Shown one piece after another: positions 35,625 to 43,298 of a stretch of 64,000 nt of DNA (positions are counted from its first letter, which is position 1; every line of letters begins with the position of its first letter). The notes beneath the pieces are model-generated. The model saw only the letters and a list, made by a program, of their open reading frames with translations. It had not been told where the DNA came from and searched no databases. Source of the DNA: Muribaculaceae bacterium (GTDB taxonomy: Bacteria > Bacillota > Clostridia > Lachnospirales > Lachnospiraceae). The stretch spans positions 889,329 to 953,328 of the forward strand of contig JAMPCA010000001.1 in the NCBI GenBank assembly GCA_023666425.1, in the 5' to 3' direction. A program made the position numbers and the translations under genes.

Positions 35625-35653
35625 TTGACAATTTCATATAAATTTGCTAAAAT
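35625..35653 (+). promoter_or_regulatory. Strong promoter in a gene-free stretch
   Basis: Consensus TTGACA (35625-35630), 17-base spacer, TAAAAT (35648-35653). No reading frame starts downstream within 350 bases, which suggests an RNA gene or leader. Confidence 0.65.
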
Positions 35654-35660
35654 AGTTTTA

Positions 35661-35807
35661 CATATAGGTACTGCCGATAGACGGCTAGTCCGATTTCATA
35701 TTAGCAAAATAGCCGCTAAAGTTTGTCAGACTGGGGGCGGCCATTTAGTACCATATAAGTGTAGTGGATAGGAAATATCATTTCCTCCATTGCACTTATT
35801 TTTTATT
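35661..35807 (+). ncRNA. Candidate structured RNA of unknown family
   Basis: The gap 35495-36050 (556 bases) holds no credible gene. A strong promoter is followed by a sequence whose ends pair (CATATAGGTACT at 35661-35672 with AGTACCATATA at 35747-35757), enclosing a hairpin GCCG/CGGC (35673-35685) and a longer GCCGC/GCGGC pairing, and it ends in a long terminator hairpin (35757-35797) with a T-rich run. That is the plan of a small RNA of about 150 nt or of a riboswitch leader ending in a terminator ahead of the HD hydrolase gene. I could not match it to a known family. Confidence 0.45.
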
Positions 35808-35840
35808 ATAAGGGGTACATTGTCTGACGTGCGGCTATTT
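35707..35840. repeat. Imperfect inverted repeat
   Basis: AAATAGCCGC and GTCAGAC (35707-35716 and 35725-35731, 8 bases between) reappear inverted as GTCTGAC and GCGGCTATTT (35822-35828 and 35831-35840, 2 bases between). The left arm is inside the candidate RNA and the right arm beyond its terminator. It may be the ends of a small non-autonomous element or a relic of one. From 35841 to 36050 I see nothing else beyond short inverted stretches and a 12-codon minus-strand frame with a good Shine-Dalgarno. Confidence 0.45.
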
Positions 35841-36050
35841 GGGCTTGGCGCCGTCACAAAAACCGTCAGCCATCTCCTTATTATCGGTATTCGTTTAAGC
35901 AGTTTTTTCGGGCTCGGGCGGGCTTTATAAGTATAGTGTCTCTATTATACCATGTCCACCCGCGAACAAATCTCTTGGTTGATTTGCTTGCGATATCATG
36001 GTATATTGGGCTTGCACAGCACGATAGATTTGGATTTATGGGAGCGCCTT

Positions 36051-36695
36051 ATGAGCAAAATGATAATTAACGATGCACTGGAATTTGTCAAAAATATTTT
36101 TAACAATGATTGTAGCGGCCATGACTATTTCCATACTCTGCGAGTGTACGAAATGGCAACGAGAATTGCAGAGCAGGAGGATGCGAATTTATTAGTAGTT
36201 CAGTTGGCCGCACTGTTGCATGATGTTGACGACATCAAATTATCGCCTGAAACATACGCAAATAACGATAGAGCGGTTGGTTTTATGAGCAAGCATGGTG
36301 TATCGGAAGCAATGATAAAAACCATATGCAATATTATTGGTGAAGTGTCTTTCAAAGGGACAGATTCTACCACACCCGAAACGATTGAGGGTAAATGCGT
36401 ACAGGACTCTGACAGACTGGATGCACTGGGAGCTATCGGCATTGCCAAAGCTTTTGCGTATGGCGGAAGCCATAATCGAATCATTTATGACCCCGAAATC
36501 AAACCAACTGTAAACATGAATGCTGATATGTACCGGGGCCATATTTCTACAACGATTAACCATTTTTATGAAAAGTTGTTCCAACTCAAAGACTTGATGA
36601 ATACAGACACAGCAAGAAGGATTGCCAAACAAAGGGAAAATTTTATGAAAATCTACATTTCAGAATTTTTAGATGAATGGAACGGAGCTCAGTAA
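36051..36695 (+). CDS. HD-domain phosphohydrolase
   Basis: 214 residues from the ATG at 36051 (GGGAG 6 bases upstream); an in-frame ATG at 35952 would add 33 residues of poor character. HD-domain metal ligands: GHDYFHTLRV, LLHDVDD and DSDRLDALGAIGIAKA, the pattern of YedJ/YpgQ-type nucleotide or pyrophosphate hydrolases. Such enzymes hydrolyse nucleoside triphosphates or similar phosphoesters. The gene is more AT-rich than the flanking housekeeping genes and lies in the accessory patch. The exact substrate is unknown. Confidence 0.85.
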   Translation: MSKMIINDALEFVKNIFNNDCSGHDYFHTLRVYEMATRIAEQEDANLLVVQLAALLHDVDDIKLSPETYANNDRAVGFMSKHGVSEAMIKTICNIIGEVSFKGTDSTTPETIEGKCVQDSDRLDALGAIGIAKAFAYGGSHNRIIYDPEIKPTVNMNADMYRGHISTTINHFYEKLFQLKDLMNTDTARRIAKQRENFMKIYISEFLDEWNGAQ

Positions 36696-36792
36696 CTCTC
36701 AGTTTATCACTTCTCACTCGTCGGAGGGGGTACACAACTTTGTACACAATACAAGCTGCTTCTGTCCGCTTGAAACTGTACGAAGAAAAGAT

Positions 36793-36852
36793 AGGGAACG
36801 CTGGAAATGCTTGAAGCTACACGACATTGTTTGAGACTGAACCAGCGTCCCT
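36793..36852. repeat. Inverted repeat between HD gene and DUF2442 gene
   Basis: AGGGAACGCTGG (36793-36804) and CCAGCGTCCCT (36842-36852) pair with one bulge around a 37-base loop. On the minus strand it is followed by ATCTTTTCTTC, so it might end the DUF2442 transcript, but the long loop makes it more like a mobile-element end. The same gap contains GTACACAACTTTGTACAC (36730-36747), another short palindrome. Confidence 0.4.
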
Positions 36853-36902
36853 ATAATTGAAAGTTATGAGAGTTTCGAGATATTATATCAGAACAAAGCG
36901 GT

Positions 36903-37226
36903 TTATGCATGCCCCTGCACCAATTCCGGGATATCGGGGACAACCGGACTTTCAAAAACCAAAAACGGATCAATATCTATACATTTATATTCATCACGGT
37001 TGCCTTCCAAATCCCATGCAACCGTATTGCCAATTACGGTCAATGTTTTTACAAAAATCTCTTTATCTTTTAATGGCTCAAAAACGCCCCCTTTTTCCAA
37101 AAAAGGTTTTATATCAACCTTTCTTATGGAGCCGTCATTTACATATGCATATACTGTATAATCTTCCCCTGCTACCGCCTGAAATATTTCAGGGAAAAAA
37201 TATCTTGTATCTAAGCGATTGTCCAT
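36903..37226 (-). CDS. DUF2442 family protein
   Basis: 107 residues. MDNRLDTRYFFPEIFQAVAGEDYTVYAY, then KPFLEKGGVFEPLKD and a closing NTVAWDLEGNRDEYKCIDIDP match the DUF2442 pattern (in which the usual W-x-x-G-D-I region is close to NTVAWDLEGN). The stop is 16 bases from DUF4160 in the same direction. The DUF4160-DUF2442 pair recurs across bacteria and is often listed as a toxin-antitoxin-like pair; function is not known. AT-rich compared with its surroundings. Confidence 0.85.
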   Translation of the reverse strand: MDNRLDTRYFFPEIFQAVAGEDYTVYAYVNDGSIRKVDIKPFLEKGGVFEPLKDKEIFVKTLTVIGNTVAWDLEGNRDEYKCIDIDPFLVFESPVVPDIPELVQGHA

Positions 37227-37241
37227 ATCATCACCATCCCT

Positions 37242-37502
37242 CTATATCAATGGATTGATTCTGTTAAGTGGTTTATGTGCCTTTGCCAGTTCCCAGTTCT
37301 GCATAAGCTCATCTTTGTGCAGCTCTGCCCATGCCAAAACAAACTTTAACTGTCTTTTAGGAAGATAACCAACACCGATAACCCCCTCTTCTATCAATAC
37401 AGACGCTTTATGATTTGCATATTCTGCATGAAAATGCGGAGGATTATGCTCACTCCAGTTCATTGATATTTTTATCCCATAAAACAATGATATCTCCGGC
37501 AT
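37242..37502 (-). CDS. DUF4160 family protein
   Basis: 86 residues. MPEISLFYGIKISMNWSEHNPPHFHAEYA is the DUF4160 hallmark (metal-like H-N-P-P-H-F-H), followed by ASVLIEEGVIGVG and a C-terminal helix typical of the partner-binding end (LKFVLAWAELHKDELMQNW). AAAAGGAG precedes the ATG and a dedicated promoter lies just upstream. Gene pair with DUF2442. Confidence 0.88.
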   Translation of the reverse strand: MPEISLFYGIKISMNWSEHNPPHFHAEYANHKASVLIEEGVIGVGYLPKRQLKFVLAWAELHKDELMQNWELAKAHKPLNRINPLI

Positions 37503-37530
37503 TCTGTTCTCCTTTTCCCCTGATATCCCT

Positions 37531-37558
37531 ATTATAGCAAATTACAAATTGTTTTCAA
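37531..37558 (-). promoter_or_regulatory. Promoter of the DUF4160-DUF2442 pair
   Basis: TTGAAA (37553-37558), 16-base spacer, TATAAT (37531-37536) on the minus strand, 28 bases before the ATG; its -35 overlaps the 3' end of the kinase gene. Confidence 0.65.
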
Positions 37559-38952
37559 GCTGTTTGCCCTATTTCCCGCGGCAGATACAGCGCGGCCTCA
37601 AAGCCCCCATACCGGCTTCTCCTTATGGTGACCGACCCGCCGTGAGCCGCGATAATCTGCCTGACAAGAAGCAGCCCCAGGCCGTGGCTCTGCTCCGTCG
37701 TATTTTCATCGCAGACCATATAGTGTCGGGCGGCATTCAGCCTCTCCATCTGCGCATCGCTTACTCCTGCCCCATCATCGGCAACCAGAATCGTACAGCC
37801 GTCGCTCTCCCGCTCTGCCCCTACATAGATGGTACAGCCCTCTGCATTATGGCTGATGGAGTTCTGTATCAGATTCCCCACCGCCCTTTTCAGCAAAGCC
37901 TTGTCGGCGTTTACCGTACAACCTTTCAGATCCTGCCCGCCTGTCCATTCCAGCGGATATTTTCCCTCAATGTCCAGATTCATAAAGTCCACGGCCACCT
38001 GCCGGACCAGCGCAATGAGGTTCACTTCCTCTCTGTGGAGCGGCTGCATATTGTACTCCAGCTTAGAGGCGAGATTTAAGTCGTTTACCAGATTGCGCAT
38101 CCGCTGACTCTGCCGCACGATCACAGCCGCCTTTTGGCGCTCCTCCCCGGACAGCGCCTCCTCCAGCCGTGCCGCATATCCCATAATAACGGACAGGGGC
38201 GTGCGTATATCGTGCGATACGCCCGCAATCCAGTTCGCCCTCGCCTGCTCTTTTTTTGCAAGCAAAAGCTCCTGATTTTCCAGCCTCCCGGCAACCTGAT
38301 TGATGGAGAAGGCCAGCTCGGAAAACACGCCCTTTTCCTTCACCCGCAGCCGCTTTTCCATCGTCAGGCTTTTGATTCCCGCAAGAATGGGCGCAATGGA
38401 TTTTATCAGCCCTCCCGTGACCGTTATATAGATGAGAAAAATCATAAGCACATTGCACAGTAAAGCGACGAGAATGGTTTTTGGCAGGTTTTTGATAAAG
38501 TAGTAATCCCACGTCGGCCACATGGATTTCCAGTAGCGGTTCACGGGATAGCCTACTACCACGATTCCGCCAGCGGTATCCCCCACATAGGTGGGATAGT
38601 CCTGCACATAGCCCAGAGTAAGATCCGAGATATCTGACAGGGAATAGCTCTCCGGGATTCCCTCCGGGAGATTTTCCGTCTGCCATACCCTCTCATGCGT
38701 CCGGTTGTCGATGCAGATTGCCCACGCGTCCGCCTCCTCCAGAATCCGGGCATACGCCTCCTCCATCACATAGCCGTTCTGTGTTTTTCTGAGGGCGGCT
38801 CCCGCCTCCTGCGCCGTCGTGTAGGGGTGCCCGCTGGCGGTCTGCTTTAAGCCCACCACAAGAAAGACTGTAATATTCAGCAAAAGAAGCAGAAGAAAAC
38901 TGATAAACAAAACGCCCACAAAACGCCGGATCAGTTTAGGTACACTTTTCAT
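37555..38952 (-). CDS. Sensor histidine kinase
   Basis: 465 residues. Two membrane spans (about 13-37 and 165-188) enclose an extracytoplasmic domain of about 125 residues; then a HAMP-like linker, the H-box GVSHDIRTPLSV (phosphorylated His), N-box NLIQNSISHNAEG, and ATP-binding motifs VADDGAGVSD and SHGLGLLLVRQI. It should phosphorylate the response regulator just upstream (1-base gap). Kinases of this plan regulate lantibiotic- or bacitracin-immunity transporters like the one divergent from this pair. Confidence 0.92.
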   Translation of the reverse strand: MKSVPKLIRRFVGVLFISFLLLLLLNITVFLVVGLKQTASGHPYTTAQEAGAALRKTQNGYVMEEAYARILEEADAWAICIDNRTHERVWQTENLPEGIPESYSLSDISDLTLGYVQDYPTYVGDTAGGIVVVGYPVNRYWKSMWPTWDYYFIKNLPKTILVALLCNVLMIFLIYITVTGGLIKSIAPILAGIKSLTMEKRLRVKEKGVFSELAFSINQVAGRLENQELLLAKKEQARANWIAGVSHDIRTPLSVIMGYAARLEEALSGEERQKAAVIVRQSQRMRNLVNDLNLASKLEYNMQPLHREEVNLIALVRQVAVDFMNLDIEGKYPLEWTGGQDLKGCTVNADKALLKRAVGNLIQNSISHNAEGCTIYVGAERESDGCTILVADDGAGVSDAQMERLNAARHYMVCDENTTEQSHGLGLLLVRQIIAAHGGSVTIRRSRYGGFEAALYLPREIGQTA

Positions 38953-38953
38953 C

Positions 38954-39658
38954 TCATTTCCCCTCCACGATCAGCTTATAGCCCAGCCCCCGAATCGTAA
39001 TCAGTGAGGCCGGGCGGGACGGATCCTCCTCGATTTTTTCCCGGATACGGTGAATGTGCGCCATCAGCGAATTCTCATAGCCGAAGGGATTGTCCCCCCA
39101 TGCGGCTTCGCACAGAGCGTCGATGGTGACGATCCGTCCGGCATTCCGGTAGAGACTGGAGAGTATGTCGAATTCTTTTTTTGTGAGCGGAATAATCTCC
39201 CCATTTCTTACCACCTGCCCGCGGGCAAAATCCACCTCGCTGTCCGAGAGCCTGACGAGAGGATTTTCCGTCCTGTAGCTGCGCCTCAAAATTGCATTGA
39301 CCCTGCAGAGCAGCTCACGCGGCAGAAACGGCTTAACCATATAGTCGTCCGCTCCCAGCCCAAAGCCCCGGAATTTGTCCTCCTCCTCTCCCCTCGCCGT
39401 CAAAAACAGAACCGGATAATCCCCACCGGCTCTCAGCCTCTCCATCAGGGAGAAGCCGTCCCCGTCCGGAAGCATGACGTCTAAAATTGCAAACTCCGGC
39501 AGACAGCGTCCCGCTTCCAAAATCGCCTCCTTCACACAGCCCGCTGTCCGTATGCTGCAAAAACCATCCTCTTTTAAAATAGAAGTCACCATATCTAAAA
39601 TTGCCTGCTCGTCGTCCACCAGCAGAATGCGCTTTTGCTTCAAATAATCCAGACTCAC
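38954..39658 (-). CDS. OmpR-family response regulator
   Basis: 234 residues. Receiver domain with the phospho-acceptor Asp in EFAILDVMLPDGDG and FLTARGEEEDKFRGFGLGADDYMVKPF, then a winged-helix domain ending SLMAHIHRIREKIEEDPSRPASLITIRGLGYKL. The start is a GTG at 39658, with GGAGGGG upstream; the in-frame ATG at 39871 lies across the divergent promoter region and is not credible. Likely target: the repeats at 39731-39750 ahead of the ABC genes. Confidence 0.92.
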   Translation of the reverse strand: MSLDYLKQKRILLVDDEQAILDMVTSILKEDGFCSIRTAGCVKEAILEAGRCLPEFAILDVMLPDGDGFSLMERLRAGGDYPVLFLTARGEEEDKFRGFGLGADDYMVKPFLPRELLCRVNAILRRSYRTENPLVRLSDSEVDFARGQVVRNGEIIPLTKKEFDILSSLYRNAGRIVTIDALCEAAWGDNPFGYENSLMAHIHRIREKIEEDPSRPASLITIRGLGYKLIVEGK

Positions 39659-39690
39659 AGCGTCCCCTCCTTTTTTCCCTTTACACTGTA

Positions 39691-39718
39691 AGTATAGCAT
39701 AAAAATCACATTTTTCAC
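39691..39718 (-). promoter_or_regulatory. Promoter of the two-component pair
   Basis: Extended -10, TGCTATACT (TATACT at 39691-39696), with a poor -35 GTGAAA (39713-39718) 16 bases upstream on the minus strand. Confidence 0.45.
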
Positions 39719-39730
39719 GGAAAAGGACGG

Positions 39731-39750
39731 AATGTAAGGTAAATGTAAGG
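39731..39750 (+). promoter_or_regulatory. Candidate response-regulator binding site
   Basis: AATGTAAGG occurs twice (39731-39739, 39742-39750), 11 bases start to start: one helical turn, as for tandem OmpR-type half-sites. It sits between the divergent promoters; the likely -10 of the ABC operon is TATAGT at 39791-39796, and no good -35 accompanies it, as in activator-dependent promoters. Confidence 0.55.
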
Positions 39751-39842
39751 ACACGGGAAGGCTGCCGCAAGGTTCGTGCCCTACAATGTCTATAGTGCCT
39801 TTGCAAAGACACTGCCAAATCACTCGTGAAAGGAAGGATATT

Positions 39843-40598
39843 ATGTACATCATTGAAACAAACGGGCTCACAAAATCCTACGGCGGTTTTACCGCCGTCT
39901 CAGACTTAAGCCTGCACATTCCAAAGGGCGCGGTCTACGGCTTTCTCGGTCCGAACGGCGCGGGCAAATCCACGACCATGAAAATGCTTCTGGGACTTAC
40001 AAAGCCCACAGGCGGCTCCTTTACCATCGACGGAAAATCCAGCCCGGGAAACCGGACAGAAATCTTAAAATCCATCGGTTCGTTCATCGAGTCGCCCGCT
40101 TTTTACGGCAATTTGAGCGGGGAGGAAAATCTTTTGATTCTCCAGAAAATTCTGGGGCTTCCGCGCTCCTCTGTGGCCGACGCCCTTGCGCTTGCCGGGC
40201 TGACCCGGTTCCGGAAGCGGCCTGCCAAAAAGTACTCTCTCGGCATGAAGCAGCGGCTGGGGCTTGCCATGGCGCTGATCGGGCGGCCGCCGATCCTGAT
40301 TTTGGACGAGCCGACCAACGGCCTCGACCCGGTGGGCATCCACGAGATTCGAAACCTTATCCGCTCCCTGCCAAAACAATTTGACTGCACGGTTTTTGTA
40401 TCCTCCCACCTTCTGTCGGAGATCGAGCTGATGGCGGACGATATCGGCATCTTAAACCGCGGGCGGCTGCTGTATGAAGGAAGCCTGGAGGGCTTAAAAC
40501 GCGACGCCGCCCTGCGGGGCTTTCCCACGGACAATCTGGAGGATACCTTCCTTGCCCTGATTGCGGACGACGACCAGCAGAGAGGAGCGGTGGGATAA
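39843..40598 (+). CDS. ABC transporter ATPase, lantibiotic/bacitracin immunity type
   Basis: 251 residues. Walker A GPNGAGKST, Q-loop region SIGSFIESPAFYGNLSGEENL, signature YSLGMKQRLGLAMAL, Walker B ILILDEP and the H-loop VSSHLLSEIE. The ESPAFYGNLSG.ENL segment is typical of LanF/BcrA-type ATPases. AAGGAAGG precedes the ATG at 39843. First gene of a three-gene operon, with two permeases. Expected role: export or clearance of a cell-envelope-active peptide. Confidence 0.92.
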   Translation: MYIIETNGLTKSYGGFTAVSDLSLHIPKGAVYGFLGPNGAGKSTTMKMLLGLTKPTGGSFTIDGKSSPGNRTEILKSIGSFIESPAFYGNLSGEENLLILQKILGLPRSSVADALALAGLTRFRKRPAKKYSLGMKQRLGLAMALIGRPPILILDEPTNGLDPVGIHEIRNLIRSLPKQFDCTVFVSSHLLSEIELMADDIGILNRGRLLYEGSLEGLKRDAALRGFPTDNLEDTFLALIADDDQQRGAVG

Positions 40599-40599
40599 T

Positions 40600-41310
40600 A
40601 TGCTTTTAGAATATAAAAAGACAAAGAACTCCGGCTTTTTTCCCGCGTTTTTTGCAGGAGGCTTCCTTGCGGCGGTCATTCCGGTCATCCATACTGCAGC
40701 CCGCGCAAACTTCTTTACAAGGCAGGCGGGCACTCCCGTTTCCATTCTGCTGGACGCAAACGGACAGTTCATGTCCATGCTCCATGTACTGCTGCTCGTG
40801 GCGGCCTCCTGCCTCCTGTACAACATCGAATACGCCGACAACGCCATGACAAAAATGCGGACGCTCCCCCTGCGGGAAAGCGCGGTATTTTTTGGAAAAG
40901 TCGCGCTGACGCTCCTGATGAGCCTGCTTGCGCTCGCCATGGAGGCGGCTGGCATCCTATTGTGCTCCTGCCGCTATTTTACGCCCGGACCCGGCTTGTG
41001 GACTGAGCTTTTCCAAAGCTTTGGCTATACATTTTTTATGCTGCTGCCCTGCACCGTGCTGTCCCTTCTGATTTCGGAGGCCTGCAAAAATATGTGGACG
41101 TCCCTCGGCATCCAGGTCATCTGTGTATTTGCCGCTGCCATGCTGCCGGAAGACAGTTTTCTGTGTTCCCTCTTTCCCTACGCCCTGCCGTTTTTAAGCC
41201 TTGCGGACACGGGAAACGCGGCGGGCTGCCTGTGGGTCGCGGTGGCGGAGCTGGCCGTATTTAGTCTGGCGGAACTCATTTTTATCAAAGCAGGGAGGTT
41301 ATTTACATGA
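40600..41310 (+). CDS. ABC-2 type permease, lantibiotic immunity type
   Basis: 236 residues, six hydrophobic segments. MLLEYKKTKNSGFF and the region YADNAMTKMRTLPLRESAVFFGK (LPLP/LP-x-x-x motif that contacts the ATPase) are seen in LanE/MutE-type permeases. The ATG follows the ATPase stop by one base, and its end overlaps the next gene as ATGA. Confidence 0.85.
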   Translation: MLLEYKKTKNSGFFPAFFAGGFLAAVIPVIHTAARANFFTRQAGTPVSILLDANGQFMSMLHVLLLVAASCLLYNIEYADNAMTKMRTLPLRESAVFFGKVALTLLMSLLALAMEAAGILLCSCRYFTPGPGLWTELFQSFGYTFFMLLPCTVLSLLISEACKNMWTSLGIQVICVFAAAMLPEDSFLCSLFPYALPFLSLADTGNAAGCLWVAVAELAVFSLAELIFIKAGRLFT

Positions 41311-42077
41311 AATTTCTGACACTGTTGGGCGTGGAATTGAAAAAGCTGAAACGCTCAAAAATATGTTTGATTCTTCTCATCCCGGCGGTTCTTTTGTGGA
41401 TACCGTCGGTGATGAACGCTGACTTGAATTTTGGTATGCAGGCGGAGGGAATCTCCCCGGAGCACAACTTTTTTATCCAGGGATATCTGGCTATGACATG
41501 GTTTATGTTTCCCGCAAGTATTGTGGTCTGCACCGTTCTTTTGAGCCAGACCGAGCAAAACAACCGGGGAATCCTGAAAATGCTCTCCCTGCCGGTGCAC
41601 ACCGCATGGCTCTGCCTTGCGAAGTTTTGTGTGCTTCTTGCGCTGGCGGCTGTCCACATTCTGATGATGACGGCCATGTACTATGCTGCCGCCGCCATCG
41701 CTTCCCGCGCGCAGAATTATGATTTTGTGCTGCCGCCGTCGTTTCTTATGGGGAGAGTCGGGGAAATCTGTCTGTCCGCCGTCCCGATGCTCGCAGTGTT
41801 TTTTATGCTCTCCGTGTGCATCCAAAAGCCGGTATTTTCCATCGGAACCGGGCTTTTTTCCATCGTTCCCTCGGTTCTAATCATTAACACGAAGGCATGG
41901 TTTGCCTGGCCTCCTGCCTACCCGCTCTTTATCGTCACCTCAGAATACGGCAGGCTCGCCGGGAATCTCACGACAAGGGATATCCAGTGGCTTCCATGGA
42001 TTCCCACCGCGATACTCATTACGCTTCTCAGCCTCGCCGTCTCCTGCATACGCTTCGGGGCAGACTACAAAATCTGA
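41307..42077 (+). CDS. ABC-2 type permease, lantibiotic immunity type
   Basis: 256 residues, about six spans. MKFLTLLGVELKKLKRSKICLILLIPAVLL is the LanG/MutG-like start, with EQNNRGILKMLSLPVHTAWLCLAKF as the coupling loop. GGGAGG precedes the ATG. Its 3' end overlaps by 13 bases the convergent DUF1934 gene. No lantibiotic synthetase or precursor is seen nearby, so the operon probably serves resistance. Confidence 0.85.
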   Translation: MKFLTLLGVELKKLKRSKICLILLIPAVLLWIPSVMNADLNFGMQAEGISPEHNFFIQGYLAMTWFMFPASIVVCTVLLSQTEQNNRGILKMLSLPVHTAWLCLAKFCVLLALAAVHILMMTAMYYAAAAIASRAQNYDFVLPPSFLMGRVGEICLSAVPMLAVFFMLSVCIQKPVFSIGTGLFSIVPSVLIINTKAWFAWPPAYPLFIVTSEYGRLAGNLTTRDIQWLPWIPTAILITLLSLAVSCIRFGADYKI

Positions 42078-42511
42078 AAGCGTTCCCTCCCCCGGGAGGC
42101 CGCGGTCATCTGCAGCCTGCAATTGGCAATGTGCTGGTTGTTGATATCGAGACTGTAGCACACCAGAATGCCAAGCTCGTCCTCTCCTTTTGTCACGCTG
42201 ACCGCAGAGGCGTCCACCCCAATCTGCAGCCCCCCGAAGGGAGTGTAATAACAGGTGATGTTCTGCTTATTTTTCTCGAAGAGCATGTGGGCGTTCACCA
42301 CGCCCCGCTTCGTGAGCTCCATGAAATCCTCTGACACTTTGACTATGTTTTTCGTGGGCGCTTCGTACCCCTCCATCACTTCCTCGTACAAAAGGTAATG
42401 TTTTCCGTTTTTGAAATAATAGGTTCCCGGCGCGATGACCTCCACACTGTCATTCTGCTGGCCGGGCATTAGCTGCATCCCCTGCACTTTAATGATTACA
42501 TCTTTTGTCAT
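42065..42511 (-). CDS. DUF1934 family (YwiB-like) beta-barrel protein
   Basis: 148 residues from the ATG at 42511 (GGAG 6 bases upstream). MTKDVIIKVQGMQLMPGQQNDSVEVIAPGTYYFKNGKHYLLYEE and LFEKNKQNITCYYTPFGGLQIGVD are typical of DUF1934, calycin-like small cytoplasmic proteins of unknown function. Located just downstream of spoIIR. Confidence 0.82.
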   Translation of the reverse strand: MTKDVIIKVQGMQLMPGQQNDSVEVIAPGTYYFKNGKHYLLYEEVMEGYEAPTKNIVKVSEDFMELTKRGVVNAHMLFEKNKQNITCYYTPFGGLQIGVDASAVSVTKGEDELGILVCYSLDINNQHIANCRLQMTAASRGRERFQIL

Positions 42512-42572
42512 GTCATACTCCGCTCCGGCAGACTCCTGCCCGTAAAATATTATCCCGCATATTTTACCGCGT

Positions 42573-43208
42573 TTACCGGAAATATTCAAGGAATTTCCAC
42601 CGAATCTCATAATTTTGGGAGTCCAGCACCTCCCCGTACTCCTCGGGACTCAGCACTTCTCTTAAAACCTCCCCTCCATCCGCCGACGCCTCATAGACCG
42701 TTCCCTGAAAGCACATGTTCGGATAGAGGACACACCACCAGTTATGTCCCCCTCCATTGCCCAGCTCGATTTCCAGCGCCCTGTACTCCCCTTCGGGGAA
42801 GGTAAAGGCTCCATAGGTTTTTTCCGGAAATTCTGTAGTGACAAGCTTTGCCCCTGCCCCATAGGAACAGCCATTCTCTGCAAGCACTGTCTCTGCGGTT
42901 TCCACCACGGCCGCAAGCTGCTCCCCGACAATCGCCTCGGTTCCTGCCAGCGAGTCCGCCTCCGCCAAAAGGGGCGCAAGCTCTCTTCCCACCGCATCCC
43001 TGACTTTGATCTTTACGCTCTGATCCTCTGCACTGTCGCTGTTTGCCAGAATGTGAAGCCGCAGGATTTTTCCCGCGATCGAGGGCTGCAGCTCTCTGCT
43101 CTGCCAGTCCCTGAGCTCTCCTGTGAGCGCGGCGGCGGTCGCTGCGTTATGCCACGCCAGACTTCCGAGCAAAAGCAGCATGACTGTGATTATGTAGGTT
43201 TTTTTCAT
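42573..43208 (-). CDS. spoIIR: Stage II sporulation protein R
   Basis: 211 residues. N-terminal export signal (MKKTYIITVMLLLLGSLAW), then LRLHILANSDSAEDQSVKIKVRD, the family hallmark, and C-terminal GGGHNWWCVLYPNMCF. SpoIIR is made in the forespore and triggers SpoIIGA to activate sigma-E in the mother cell. GGGAG precedes the ATG at 43208. It proves a sporulation programme in the organism. Confidence 0.95.
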   Translation of the reverse strand: MKKTYIITVMLLLLGSLAWHNAATAAALTGELRDWQSRELQPSIAGKILRLHILANSDSAEDQSVKIKVRDAVGRELAPLLAEADSLAGTEAIVGEQLAAVVETAETVLAENGCSYGAGAKLVTTEFPEKTYGAFTFPEGEYRALEIELGNGGGHNWWCVLYPNMCFQGTVYEASADGGEVLREVLSPEEYGEVLDSQNYEIRWKFLEYFR

Positions 43209-43298
43209 CTGGATACTCCCTTCTGTCATATGCCTGATACGGCCTGACAGTAAGAGAATATCCAGTTTCCGGGAGCTTATTCAGCCGTCCGCAGATTT

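Noticed and set aside
35841-35900. Twelve-codon minus-strand frame after AAGGAG (MADGFCDGAKPK)
   Set aside because: Too short, no promoter at a proper distance and no downstream gene; perhaps a relic, not reported as a gene.
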